DNA of 64,000 nt from Zanthoxylum bungeanum (taxonomy: Eukaryota; Streptophyta; Magnoliopsida; Sapindales; Rutaceae). Location of the stretch: NCBI GenBank assembly GCA_019454045.1, contig SKCR01038117.1, positions 1 to 64,000 of the forward strand. The letters run 5' to 3'. Each line of letters begins with the position of its first letter. The first letter of the stretch is position 1. Below the pieces are notes generated by a model. That model saw nothing but the letters and a program-made list of their open reading frames with translations, had not been told where the DNA came from and made no database searches. This document shows, piece by piece, positions 13,045 to 23,672 of the stretch. A program made the position numbers and the translations under genes.

Positions 13045-13827
13045 ACTCCCATAAGATACCTGACCCTGAAAAAGAACAGCCCAATACAAACCATAACCCT
13101 TTACCTAACTATCACTCTGTCCCACCGCCTACCTACATGATTAGCTCTGGCCTACCCGAAAGCTTTGTCCTCCAAACTTTCAACCACCAAACTTCTTGCA
13201 TGAGGATATGGGATGACGATAGTGAAGAACCATAAGCCAAGGAAGAAGGCGATGTCGTGGATGATGAAGTTGTTCTCCATAATTTATTTGATCCTGCATT
13301 TTTAATAAAGACATTGATTTTGTCTACTTGTTCCAACATTTTCTTAATGATAATAAAGATGTTCATTTTGCTTACCTGCCGGAGTCTCTTCCTTTCAACC
13401 TGCAACATGAGTATATTTGACAAAAGCATTCAGCACTGGTACTATGATAACTCAGCGATGTTTAGAACACGGGGAATCCTTGGAAGAAGCAAGCAGAAAG
13501 ACAGGGTAGCCATTCAGAAAATGGGAAATGGGGTAGTAAGACTGTCAGACTTGGAAGGGAATGAGTTCACCAAGCCAATCAACGTAGAGAGATTGAAACA
13601 ATACTTTTCTTGAGGAAGGGAAGACCGAGCAGTCACCAAGAGAATTGGTGGAAGACCTAACCCAACGGAATATGAAACTCATTCATGCAAGCATGCATAC
13701 ATGTAACACACTTGCATTCTTTTTGTGTTTTGTGTTTGTTTTGTATTCACAGGTTTTGAAGAAGGAAAAGAGAAGGCGGCAAAGACAAGCCAATCAGAAG
13801 CAACAACAGTGCATCCGTCTCAGGATT
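13045..13827 (+). pseudogene. G1 pol relic: integrase C-terminal end
   Basis: Mostly non-coding. A frame ending at 13613 reads VVRLSDLEGNEF then PINVERLKQYFS and a stop, which resembles the last residues of Gypsy Tat-lineage integrases. No RT YxDD box, protease DTG or integrase D,D,E residues are visible, so nearly all of pol has been deleted. The remainder to 13827 is untranslated DNA leading into the minisatellites. Family recognition of the tail is from memory and moderate. Confidence 0.6.
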
Positions 13828-14215
13828 GAATCAGAATCAGTATCAGTTGAGGGCTAGCCCCACATCAGTATCAGTTGAGGGCGAGGCCCATATCAGTGTC
13901 AATCCGGGGGAGAGACCCACATCAATATCAGTTTGGGGGCGAAGCCCACATCAGCATCAATCTGGGGGCGAGGCCCACATCAGTATCAGTTGAGGGCGAG
14001 GCCCATATCAGTATCAATCTGGGGATGAGTCCCGAGGGTGAGGCCCATATCAGTATCAATATCAGTTTTAGGGATAAGTCTCGGGGGGGCCCACGTCAGC
14101 ATCAATATCAGTATTGCCAGGTATGGAACTCTGGGGCGAGTCCCACATCAGCATCAGTATCAGTTTTTCCAGGTATGGCACTCTGGGGGCGAGTCCCACA
14201 TCAGCATCAGTATCA
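13828..14215 (+). repeat. Minisatellite, ~29-bp unit
   Basis: Degenerate tandem units of about 29 bp, each with CATCAGTATCA followed by a GGGCGAGGCCC-like inverted repeat (arms GGGC/GCCC). Some units are lengthened by insertions. Open frames across it are repeat artefacts. Confidence 0.85.
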
Positions 14216-14221
14216 GTTTCT

Positions 14222-14736
14222 TCGGGTATGGAGACACAACCGCGAGGCATCGGGTATGAGGTTTAGCATGCCGGGTATGGCACTCCGGGTATGGAGATAT
14301 TACTGCGACACTCTGGGTATGGAGACGCAACCGCGAGGCCTCGGGTATGAGGTTTAGCATGTCGGGTATGGCACTCCGAGTATGGAGATATTACTGTGAC
14401 ACTCTGGGTATAGAGACGCAACTGCGACGCCTCATTTATGAGGTTTAGCATGCCGGGTATGGCACTCCAGGTATGGAGATATTACTGCGACACTCTGGGT
14501 ATAGAGACGCAACCGCGATGCCTCGGGTATGAGGTTTAGCATGCTGGGTATGACACTCCGGGTATGGAGATATTACTGCGACACTCTGGGTATGGAGATG
14601 CAACCGCGATGCCTCGGGTATGAGGTTTAGCATGCCGGGTATGACACCCCGAGTATGGAGATATCACTGCGACACTCTTGGTATGGTGACGCAATCGCGA
14701 CACCTCAGGTATGGGGTTTAGCACGCTAGGTATGGC
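14222..14736 (+). repeat. Minisatellite, exact 91-bp period
   Basis: The landmark GGAGACGCAA (with variants) recurs at 14230, 14321, 14412, 14503, 14594 and 14685, exactly 91 bp apart with no indels. Each unit itself contains several GGGTATGG words. Because 91 is not a multiple of three, protein coding is unlikely. The array sits just before the 3' LTR of G1. Confidence 0.93.
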
Positions 14737-14860
14737 GCAACCAAAATCAACTCAACACAACAGGCAAGTCACGTGGCAGCTGGCGAGCCAGGTAATTAAA
14801 AAAATGCATTGCACAACTTTGATAGGATTGTCATTGTCACACACTGCACAAGTCCCATCA

Positions 14861-14873
14861 AAGTGGGGGTGAC
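14861..14873 (+). other. G1 polypurine tract
   Basis: AAGTGGGGGTGAC directly precedes the LTR start TGTAGG at 14874. Position and purine content fit a plus-strand primer site, though the last bases include pyrimidines. Confidence 0.6.
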
Positions 14874-17749
14874 TGTAGGCACTACATTTTGCATATAAGT
14901 CCCGATGATGAGTCTTGTACAGAGGCATTACTCTTTAGGTTGCGAAAGTCTTGGGAAACGAATGTCGGAAGGGGAAATTCAGAATAAGTATGTCATCAGA
15001 TTCAATTCACATGTTCACTGCTTTCGTTCGTGCTGCGTTTGTGAACACGTTCGAACGCCAATCAGATTGCGGGCGTTCGTGCAGCGTTCAAATAGGCATT
15101 CGAACGGTGTCAGTACTTCTGGTTTTGTTGCTAGCCTCACGCCCAAGCCCATTTAGCCCACCAAAATCCACCCAAAAATGATTAAAACATTTAAAAAAAA
15201 TAATTAAAATAATATCCTTCCTAAATTAAATAAATCACATCCCAATCTAAATAATTCACATACCTAAATAACAAATCAAATATATGACCTTCCCAATCAA
15301 ACCAAATCTCCTCCCTAACTTAAGAAGATTTTTCCTTGTGAGACAATAATCAATATTCCCCCCATAATTACTTGATCCATTCCTATTCAAACCTTAGAAA
15401 CCCTAGCCTTTTCCTATAAAAAGAAGCCTAAACCAACCTTTCACACCCTGGCACATACATACAAATCACAGAAAATTCTGCAAAGCATTAGCACCCAAAA
15501 CTCTCCTAGCATCTCAAGCCCAACACAAGAAACAACAAACAAATAATTCCCCTTCTCCTCTCTCGGCAATAGCCGAATACTCATCCCTCAAGACCCCCTC
15601 CATTTCCGCATAAAATCAGCCCATTTACCTCATCAAAACAGTCCCCAGACCACACCATAACACCACCGAAAATCATCCTTAACAGTAGCTGAAACGACAA
15701 AAAATAGTGAACAAAATTTGCACTTTAAAACCCTTAAATCACCGCAAAACAGCAGTAAAACAGCAGCAAAACAGAGGAAATGACAGCTCAAACACTGAAG
15801 CAGTGAACGAGAGCAGTGGACCAGTGAACCGGAGGAATTACGGAGCACCAACCCTTCCGACGGCCGTGTGACGCACTTTCGAGAGACGACCTAAGAGGTT
15901 AGACCTGAGGGCAACCCTTTTTATTTATTCTAAATCTTTTTTGTTGTTTATTAGAATTCCCTCGCATGAGAGTCATTTATTGATATATGTTGTGGTCCTT
16001 GAATGAATGAAATATGTGTTCTCTCTTGTGGTATATCGGATGGAAACCCGGACGTAAATTCCGTAGCCGAATCCGAATGGACGGTATTGCGGTCTGCACT
16101 CGGGACACAATGCCACATATCACTTGAGAGATTCACACATTTTGTTTCATCCAACCTTGTATTCGAGCATGATTGGGTTGCTAGCATGTTATTTATCTTT
16201 TAAGCATGATTTATTCGTTAGTATGCTATTGCTTTCTGCATGTTTCTTATTTGTGCATGATGATATAGTGCGTATGGGCTAACTAGGGTAGATTAAAGGT
16301 CCTCTATTCGAGGGAAATGCCTAAAATGCTACATTTTCCATGATGTTTTGCCGCGCCGGACGGAGTATGTTTGATTGAATATGAGATATGTTTAATCGAG
16401 CATACGAGGTCCTATATTATTGTTGTCTTTATTTTATATGCATGGTAACATAATGCTCATGGGCTAACTAGGGTGGATTAAAGGTCCTCTATTCGAGGGA
16501 AATGCCTGAAGGCTACCTTTACCACGATGTTTTGCCGCGCCTTTTATTATGTCATTTACCCTTTGCATATTATTGCTTTATTTACGCATGCATTGCATTC
16601 TTGTGCGCATGGGCTAACTAGGGTGGATTAAAGGTCCTCTATTCGAGGGAAATGCCTAAAAGGCTACCTTTTCCATGATATTTTGCCACGCCGGACGAGG
16701 TGCACCCGATTGAATGTGAAATATGTTCCATCGGGCACACGAGGTCCTACATTATGGATTTGCTTATCTATGTATGTGTTGCGTCGTCTATCATGCATCA
16801 TGTCTTGTCCCGTTCGAACGCGTTCTTGAACGCTATACGAATGCGAACCTTCTGTTTACCGTTCGAACGCTTTTACGAACGCTACTCGAATGCGTATGTG
16901 TTTTCTTTGTTTTATCATGCATCAGGTCTTGTCCCGTTCGAATGCGTTCTCGAACGCTATACGAACACGAACCTTATGTTTACTGTTCGAATGCGTTCTC
17001 GAAGGCTATACGAACGCGAACCTTCTGTTTACCGTTCGAACGCGTTTACTAACGCAACTCGAACGCGCACGTATCTTCTTTGTCTTATCATGCATCAGGT
17101 CTGGTCCTGTTCGAACGCGTTCTCAAACGCTATACGAACGCGAACCTTCTATTTTCCGTTCGAATGCGCACACACTGGACAGATTCCTTTATCATGTTTC
17201 ATGCATGTTTGTTCTCCTAGTCATTCCCTTCCCTATCATATGTTTAGTTAGCTCTCGTCAATATTTATGCACTTAATTGCCTCTCTTTAATATGCATGCT
17301 TATACAATCATTGTCCATTTGCGTTTCCATGATCATCAATGTAATGCGTTTGTGAAATTATGTGTTTATCGTTATTTCAATCTACTTTTATGCATGCAAG
17401 CTTAGGCATAGGTTATATGCAAATAGGTTATAGGCAAACATAGATACGAGCTTTGTTTCTATGCATGTGAACTTAGAAATAGAATACCCTCGGGAATGTA
17501 TGTTGCTAGATTCGATTAAATTATTACACAAATCACATCATTACAAGTGGCATAAGTATGAGACCATTCCGAACCCAATGGTTTGAGGTCTTCCATTGCG
17601 AGGGGTGAGTGCGGCCTTAAATCTGTTTCCCGGTTCACACCGGGTGGCGACTCCATATTATTTCTCCGGTTTAGTTCCCCCGCGGGCTACTCCGTACTCC
17701 AAACCGGGCCGCGAGCCCGGAACAACGTCATCAACATCTATGTCCTACA
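14874..17749 (+). repeat. G1 3' LTR (2876 bp)
   Basis: Begins TGTAGG and ends CCTACA, a perfect terminal inverted pair. It contains three copies of a conserved ~48-bp word starting GGGCTAACTAGGGT (16276, 16461, 16611) and a CpG-rich region of TTCGAACG palindromes. Much of it matches 61512-64000 in reverse. It is followed by CAGGC and then Copia fragment C5, not by a PBS, so it is a 3' LTR. Confidence 0.82.
16805..17170 (+). repeat. CpG-rich TTCGAACG repeat block in the G1 LTR
   Basis: Degenerate units built from CGTTCGAACGCGTT and CTATACGAACGCGAACC, with repeated self-complementary TTCGAACG. The long open frames here (up to 183 codons) come from the repetition, and I do not regard them as genes. 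The related LTR at the right end carries a 53-bp version. Confidence 0.8.
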
Positions 17750-18756
17750 CAGGCAAATGAGACATAATCAAATTACGGCACAGCCGTTCATCAAACACAA
17801 TGTCCTGTCATTCTAGATATCGAATCTGGTCGATCAAGTTCAAAACATGAGTGCTGACAGCTCCTCCCTCCTTGAGTTCAGCACAGAACAATTCCTTAGA
17901 CCTTCGATAAAGTTCCATCTCTTGATTTGCCTCAAACAACTCCTTGAGTATTCGCATGATGCTCCAAACATCCGGTACTTCTATGTACTGTCTAAGCAAA
18001 AATCTGGAACCATCGATCCTAAGATGTAGGATTTCACCTTTAGGTTATCATCCTTCCATCTATCAAAAGTTTTCTCGCTCTTCTGGAGTGGAGTCAAGAT
18101 CGATATCAACAGGCAGTGGATTGACCGTGACATAAGTCAACTTTTCATACTCTAAGACAAGACATATGTTCATTTCCCATTCGATATAGTTCTCAGCTCC
18201 TTTTAGCTTATAGGAATCCAAAGTTTCATCAATGGATTAGTGGCAGCCATCTACAAGACAACATTTTTGAGCAGTAGCAGATATTTTTCATTTCAAAAGT
18301 GATAAAACTAATTGATTATGGAATTTTAAATCTATTAATGCCCTCCCACTACTTTACGTAATTCTGTAATCTCCCTTAACAGAAAAATATAAATTTGACT
18401 ATCAAAATTTCATAGGGGAAGTGGATCCCATGACATTTACTCCAGCCTCACACTAATGACGATATTGGCATTTGTAAACTCATTAGATAGACCTTCAAGG
18501 TCAACCACTTCATGTGACTCTTGGTTTGGTCCTGAACCGTTTCTTATCCTCACACTAATGACGATATTGGATTAAGACGTGTTCTTGGTATATACTTGTC
18601 AATGTGCACTAATGAGCTTCATATGTACACCCTCACACTAATGACAATATTGGGTGACTACGTTAACTCATCACGCTACATCCAATGTTTTACCGGAGTG
18701 ACCTAAGTTTCGAGCACTTATACCCTCACACTAATGATGATATTGGATATAAGTAG
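17750..18756 (-). pseudogene. Copia fragment C5: gag N-terminus and leader
   Basis: A minus-strand Copia gag of a different family. The ATG at 18250 starts MAATNP; farther on, 17808-17999 encodes a UBN2-type gag segment (FEANQEMELYRRSKELF). Stops and a frameshift break the frame near 18130-18200. The leader above the ATG (18251-18756) contains four interspersed copies of CACTAATGACGATATTGG and is cut off by E2. C5 is therefore older than E2, and probably older than G1. Confidence 0.7.
18448..18750 (-). repeat. Four interspersed leader repeats in C5
   Basis: CACTAATGACGATATTGG, preceded by CCTCA, recurs near 18448, 18550, 18638 and 18724 with one or two substitutions and unequal spacing (about 85-100 bp). 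The repeats lie in the untranslated leader of the gag fragment. Confidence 0.8.
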
Positions 18757-20783
18757 TGTTGGACAGTTATGACCCATAGCGTCACTATTTGTACAGATCA
18801 TGGTGTTTGTTGTACAAATTAACTATGTGACAAAGGAGATTGCTCACTTATCATTTGTGATTAGATCACTAAGAAATATAAATGATAGGAGGTCCATATG
18901 ATTAGTTCCTGGATTGAGATGATATGAGACAGTATCAATCCACGAAGGATTAATCATTAAATATCCCTAGTCAGAGTATTATCGAGATTGGACATCGATA
19001 ATGCGTAAAAGACTAGTATTACACTTGTGCGCGTTGTGAGGGCATAACAACATAGTTCTCATATATTTGGGTATAGGATACTCATGCAAGTGTAGTAGGA
19101 GGTTGTGTTTTACCGATGGTACGGAAAACAGCTTCGCTCTGGATAGACCCCTCGAATTCCATTGGTAGTATGACTATGTGTCTATGGAAGTCCAAAATCA
19201 TGGTAGGTGTATTTGGTCTTAACCTGAGACTTGCACCGCTAATACTTGCGACAATCAATATACTTTGGTTTTAGGTCGTCCAGGGCTTTAACAGGTTCTG
19301 TGTACGCCTCTGCTGGGTATATTGAGAATCATAGTGTGTTGGGTGTGATGTCAAGACGGAAGTATCACTCCAGTCATAGTGGAGATGATGGCCACGTAGG
19401 ATACGGAACTGGTTCTCTTATGTACTGCAGTCATCGGGATAAAATGACTAGGTCATGTTTATCCGATTATAGAGACTAGTTACCAGACACCCGATATGTG
19501 CTTCGTACGGGGCAGACACAATTCCAGCCCCAGGCCTAGCACGTGACATCCGATACTGGATCGAGATACGCAATACTACGTATACTACGCCTGCTATAGA
19601 TCACATATTCCTGTAAGGATATTTCTGGAGAATTGGGTAGGCATGGCGCTTTGCTAGAAGCCAACCTTGTCTTGTAAATCGGTACAAAAGTAGTACTAGG
19701 TACTTACGTGTTCGGATAGTCCGACGACCGGATTTACTGCCAACATATCCGGGGATCTCATGGGTCGCTTCCCGAAGATTCACCGATGACGTATGACTCG
19801 CACTTTATTAATCTGGGATTAATTAAATGAGAGAGAAAATTAATCTTGGATTAATTACGGAGATATTTTATCTGGGATAAAATATTAATAAAAGATAGAG
19901 AACGATTAATTTGGAATTAATCGATAAAATAATATATTCGATATATTATACGAAATTGTATTTCGACGCGGAATTAAAATTAGATTTTAATTCGGGCGAA
20001 CGAGTTAATTTAGAATTAATTCGTTGGCGACGTGAATAGTGATTTTGCTAGGCATAATTATTTAATTACGTCGCAACGGAAAATTCGTTAATTTGGAATT
20101 AGCGAACCCGAGCCTGGGAGTATTTACGAGCGCATTCGCATTTCAAATTCGAGTGCGGCACGCAAGTCACATCAAGCGTCAAATCGCTAGTCGCATCAAA
20201 CGTCAAATCATTAGTCACTTTGAGTGATGTGACAACTTGTCACTTGATTGATTGATTGATGGGAGTTGTTGGGAGCTTTTAAAGCTTGTACCTTGTTGAC
20301 TTTTTGAAAGCTTACATTTGGTATATGTTTTGATTTTAGAAAATAAATTTCAACACAACACATTTACTCTTTCTCTATCCCTTTTACACGGTTTTGGAGC
20401 CAAAACTCCTTCTTCTCACACGGTCTAATACCAATTTCTTCCTTCTGTTTTCTGGTTTACCGAGAATGAATGGAAGCAAAGAGTGATTTTTATGGCAAAA
20501 ATCAAGAGTGCTAGCTCACATCGGAGTCTTGCGAAGGTGATAGAGAAACCCACCTGTGGGTTTGGAATACCATTTGAAAAGCTTCGAGCTTCATGGATCA
20601 CCATGGCCGAATTTGGAGAAGCTGAAAAATAGTGGACTGCCGAGCATCAAGGAGGCAGAAAAAGATTTTGTTATCCACCGCATCATTCAACCGCTCGATG
20701 TAAGTATTCCGCAACTTCCTCGATGTATTCACATGTATGTTTTATGCTTGTTATTCGATCCTTGGGACTGTAGAACTCCAACA
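18757..20783 (+). repeat. E2 5' LTR (2027 bp)
   Basis: Starts TGTTGGACAG and ends CTCCAACA, immediately before the PBS. The micro-palindrome ladder lies at 19805-20112. The LTR carries a broken sense frame near 19246-19479 and an indel-free antisense frame (19601-19783) found in every copy. Confidence 0.92.
19805..20112 (+). repeat. Micro-palindrome ladder in the Copia LTR (type copy)
   Basis: Consecutive short inverted repeats, each with a 3-nt centre: ATTAATC (19807-19813), AATTAATC (19838-19845), ATATTTTATC (19863-19872), CGATTAATT (19903-19911), ATAATATAT (19929-19937), CGAAAT (19951-19956), GAATTAAAAT (19971-19980), then a 12-bp arm around TAG and a last one ending AGCGAA. Centres are TGG, TTG, TCG, TGT or TAG. 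Each listed arm is followed, after 3 nt, by its exact complement. Confidence 0.9.
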
Positions 20784-20784
20784 A

Positions 20785-20796
20785 TGGTATCAGAGC
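20785..20796 (+). other. E2 primer binding site
   Basis: TGGTATCAGAGC one base after the LTR end, complementary to the 3' end of plant initiator methionine tRNA. It primes minus-strand DNA synthesis. Confidence 0.9.
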
Positions 20797-23672
20797 GAGT
20801 AAAAGCATGAAACTTGATTTAGGGTTAAAATTGGGTAAATTGATTTTGATCATGATTTGGTTGAATTGTATGATTAAGTATGCTTAAATGATGTTGTATT
20901 GAAGTTTGATTTGATCAATTTCATGAAAATTGATTTGGAACAATTTTCCCCAAATTACATGGCTTGGCCGAATTCAAATGTTGCCCTAATGTCTTGGAAT
21001 TTTTGATTTTTGATTCATTGGATGAGTTGGAATCATGTTGGGAAAGTTGATTGTGGATTTAATTGGATTAAAACTGAATCAATTTAAAAATACCCTAATT
21101 GCCGAGACACTTAAAGCATGTAATGTGTTTGATTTTTGATAAAATGTGTTGGACATGTTTTGTTGTTAATGAGCATGATTAATTAGGCTAATTGATGTTT
21201 TGGAAATATTGATTTTGGTGATTAATTATGGAATTACACTTTGGTTAATTAAATATGAAATTTGGAATTTTGTAGTTTAATTAATTGGGCTTAAATTGGA
21301 TTTGGGCTTGTAAAGTTGTTATTGGGCTTATTGGGCTTGGTTGTACCAAGATGGGTTTAGGCAAATTGGTTGGATCCAATTGGGTCCAAAACCACATCTA
21401 TAAAGTCCAATTATCACTTAATGGACCTTTAAATTTTAATTGGGCCTAATAGGCCGAAATTGGTTTCTAGGCTTATGGGGTTATTCCTTGATTGGGCTTT
21501 GGTTATTGGGTTTGACCCAAGTTGACCAAAAGTCCACGCCTTAAAGAAATTAATTGAAAGCCCATTGGACTTTAATTAATTAACGTTGGAATCAATTGGG
21601 AATTGTTGATTGTGGATTTAATTGGATTGAAACCGTATCGATTTGAAAAATCCCCAAATTACCGAGAGTTAAAGCATGAAATTGGGTTTGATTTTTTGTT
21701 AAAATGTGTTGGACATGTTTTAATGTTGATAAGCATGATTAATTAGGCTAATTGGTGTTTTAGAAATATTGATTTGGGTAATTAATTATGTTATACACTT
21801 TAGGTTAATTAAATTGTGAAATTGGAATTTTGTGATTTAATTAATTGGGCTTTAAATTGGATTTGGGCTTGAAAAGTTGTTATTGGGCTTTAATGGGCTT
21901 GGTTGTACCAAGATGGGTTTAGGCTAAATTGGTTGGATCCAATTGGGCCCAAAACCGTTTCCATAAAGTCCAAATGCGACTAATGGACCTTAATTATTTA
22001 ATTGGGCCTAATGGGCCTAAATTGATTTCTAGGCTAATGGGGTTATTCCTTGATTGGGCTTTGGTTATTGGGTTTGACCCAAGTTGACCAAAAGTCCACG
22101 ACTTAAAGAAATTAATTAAAAGCCCATTGGACTTTAATTAAATAAACATTGGATGTTATTCGGTCTTTGAGACCCGTAACGATTAAATTTGGAATTTAAG
22201 TCGTAAAGGTTCGTTAATAAAGTGTAATATTTAATTTGGAATTAAATAGTGAATTAGTATTAAATGCAAATTGAATTGGATTTAATGTTGTAGTTTAATT
22301 TAATTCAAGAATTCGTACTTTGAGTACTTATTCGCAAAACGAGTTTGACTCGCGTAAAATCAAATCGTTGTTTGAACATTGGATGGTCATTAATTATCAG
22401 ATTAATTAATTGGATTAGATTGATTGATAACATGCTTGTGTGAATACATGGTTACGATGCATGAATAATGTATATCAGATGGATATTAGATGGGTGGGGC
22501 AATTTTGGAAATTGTTGTAATAAATTTAGAATTTATTAATTGGACCTGCGTGTCCAGCCTATTACCTCCATACTCTATGTATTTCTCTTCTCACCTATTC
22601 CCCTCAATGTAAATGAGGTTTCTTTAGAAGTGTTATGTAACGGGTAGAAGTAATACTTGTGCTAGCGGGAGAAGGGAAATGGAGAGATTTGATCTAGGAT
22701 CAATATGTTAAGTATCCATCCGCATATCATTATTATTTATTTATATGCGCCTTATTATGTGTTTAGAATGCATGTTTAAGGGTGTATGATGATGAGACCT
22801 TAACAAAGATAATAAATTGGTTGCCAATTTGCACTCGAAAAACCCTCATAAAATATTAAGCGTTTTTCCTTCCATTGAGTGATTCTTACTCAAGATCTAA
22901 GACTGGCATTGGTTTGTTGGCCAAAGTCAAGACCTTTGTCCATCGAGGATGTGTTTGAATCACGAGAGCTTTGTTCCATATCAGTGTCTTGTCCAAGTTG
23001 TGGTTTGTTGGCCAAAGTCAAGACCACTCCTTGTCCATCGACATTGATTACGAAGCTTTCCATGGTCAATGGGTTCCGCTTAACTGGGATCACTAAGTTT
23101 GTTGTGCCAAAGCCAAGGCTTAGTTGATTCAGAGGAAAAAGGTTAGGTAATATATTGGATATATTGGCATATATAAGATATATGTTTTGGACTTGGATGT
23201 CCCCCCTACTAGATCTAGGAATTGGATGGGATCCAATTGATCTTAGAGATCTACCTAATTAATTATCATACAATTTGTTGGCCAAAGTCAAGATTGTGTG
23301 ACATTTAACGGGATCCTAGCCCACTAGGAAACACGGTTTCCCGAGTACTCAACAGAGGGTTAGAGGCTCGCCGAAAAATAGTGGGAGGCAAGTATTAAAT
23401 TTGCAATATTCGTTTAATAACTTGCCATACGCGCTCAATCATAATATTATGTCAAATAAATTATTTATTAGTTGGACTAATATTTAATCGTTGTTTTAAA
23501 CAGTTGGACTGTATTCAAACTATTCATTTATAGTTGATTATATAATTGGATTATAGTAATCAATATAATTGAATTTAACCAATTAAATTATAGTTGATTA
23601 TATAGTTGGACTATAGTAATCATTATAATGAATAGTACCTAAATCGTTGATTAAATAGTTGGACTATTAGAA
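20797..23672 (+). other. E2 5' leader with tandem duplication and repeated motif
   Basis: Non-coding, AT-rich leader rich in TTGGGCTT words. It contains a ~558-bp tandem duplication, micro-palindromes with a TGG centre (22183-22199 and 22229-22247), and three copies of TTGTTGGCCAAAGTCAAG (22913, 23004, 23274), all upstream of the decayed gag. Confidence 0.8.
21040..22155 (+). repeat. Tandem duplication of ~558 bp in the E2 leader
   Basis: The word TTGATTGTGGATTTAATTGG occurs at 21047 and 21605, and the following ~550 bp, including GCATGATTAATTAGGCTAAT and GGTTTGACCCAAGTTGACC, repeat in the same order with scattered changes. E3 and E4 appear to have a single copy, so the duplication seems specific to E2. 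Confidence 0.85.

Larger units (their letters stand above)
11711..17749 (+). mobile_element. Gypsy element G1, gag-only derivative with 3' LTR
   Basis: A Ty3/Gypsy derivative with a Tat-like gag, then only the extreme C-terminus of integrase, two minisatellite blocks, a purine-rich tract and a ~2.9-kb 3' LTR. Protease, RT, RNase H and most of integrase are absent between 13045 and about 13440, so it could not move alone. The 5' LTR is missing, because a Copia LTR fragment abuts at 11710. An inverted relative of its LTR occupies 61512-64000. Confidence 0.82.

Noticed and set aside
13875..14357. 160-codon frame rich in ISINLG and HQYQF
   Set aside because: Low-complexity translation of the 29-bp minisatellite; similar frames appear on the other strand.
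16700..17276. Overlapping frames of 183, 128 and 109 codons
   Set aside because: They arise from CpG-rich TTCGAACG repeats in a Gypsy LTR; the same peptide pattern recurs in different frames, so it is repeat-driven.
20785..20796. tRNA gene at TGGTATCAGAGC sites
   Set aside because: Only the 3'-end complement of a tRNA is present, as expected for a primer binding site; no cloverleaf is found.
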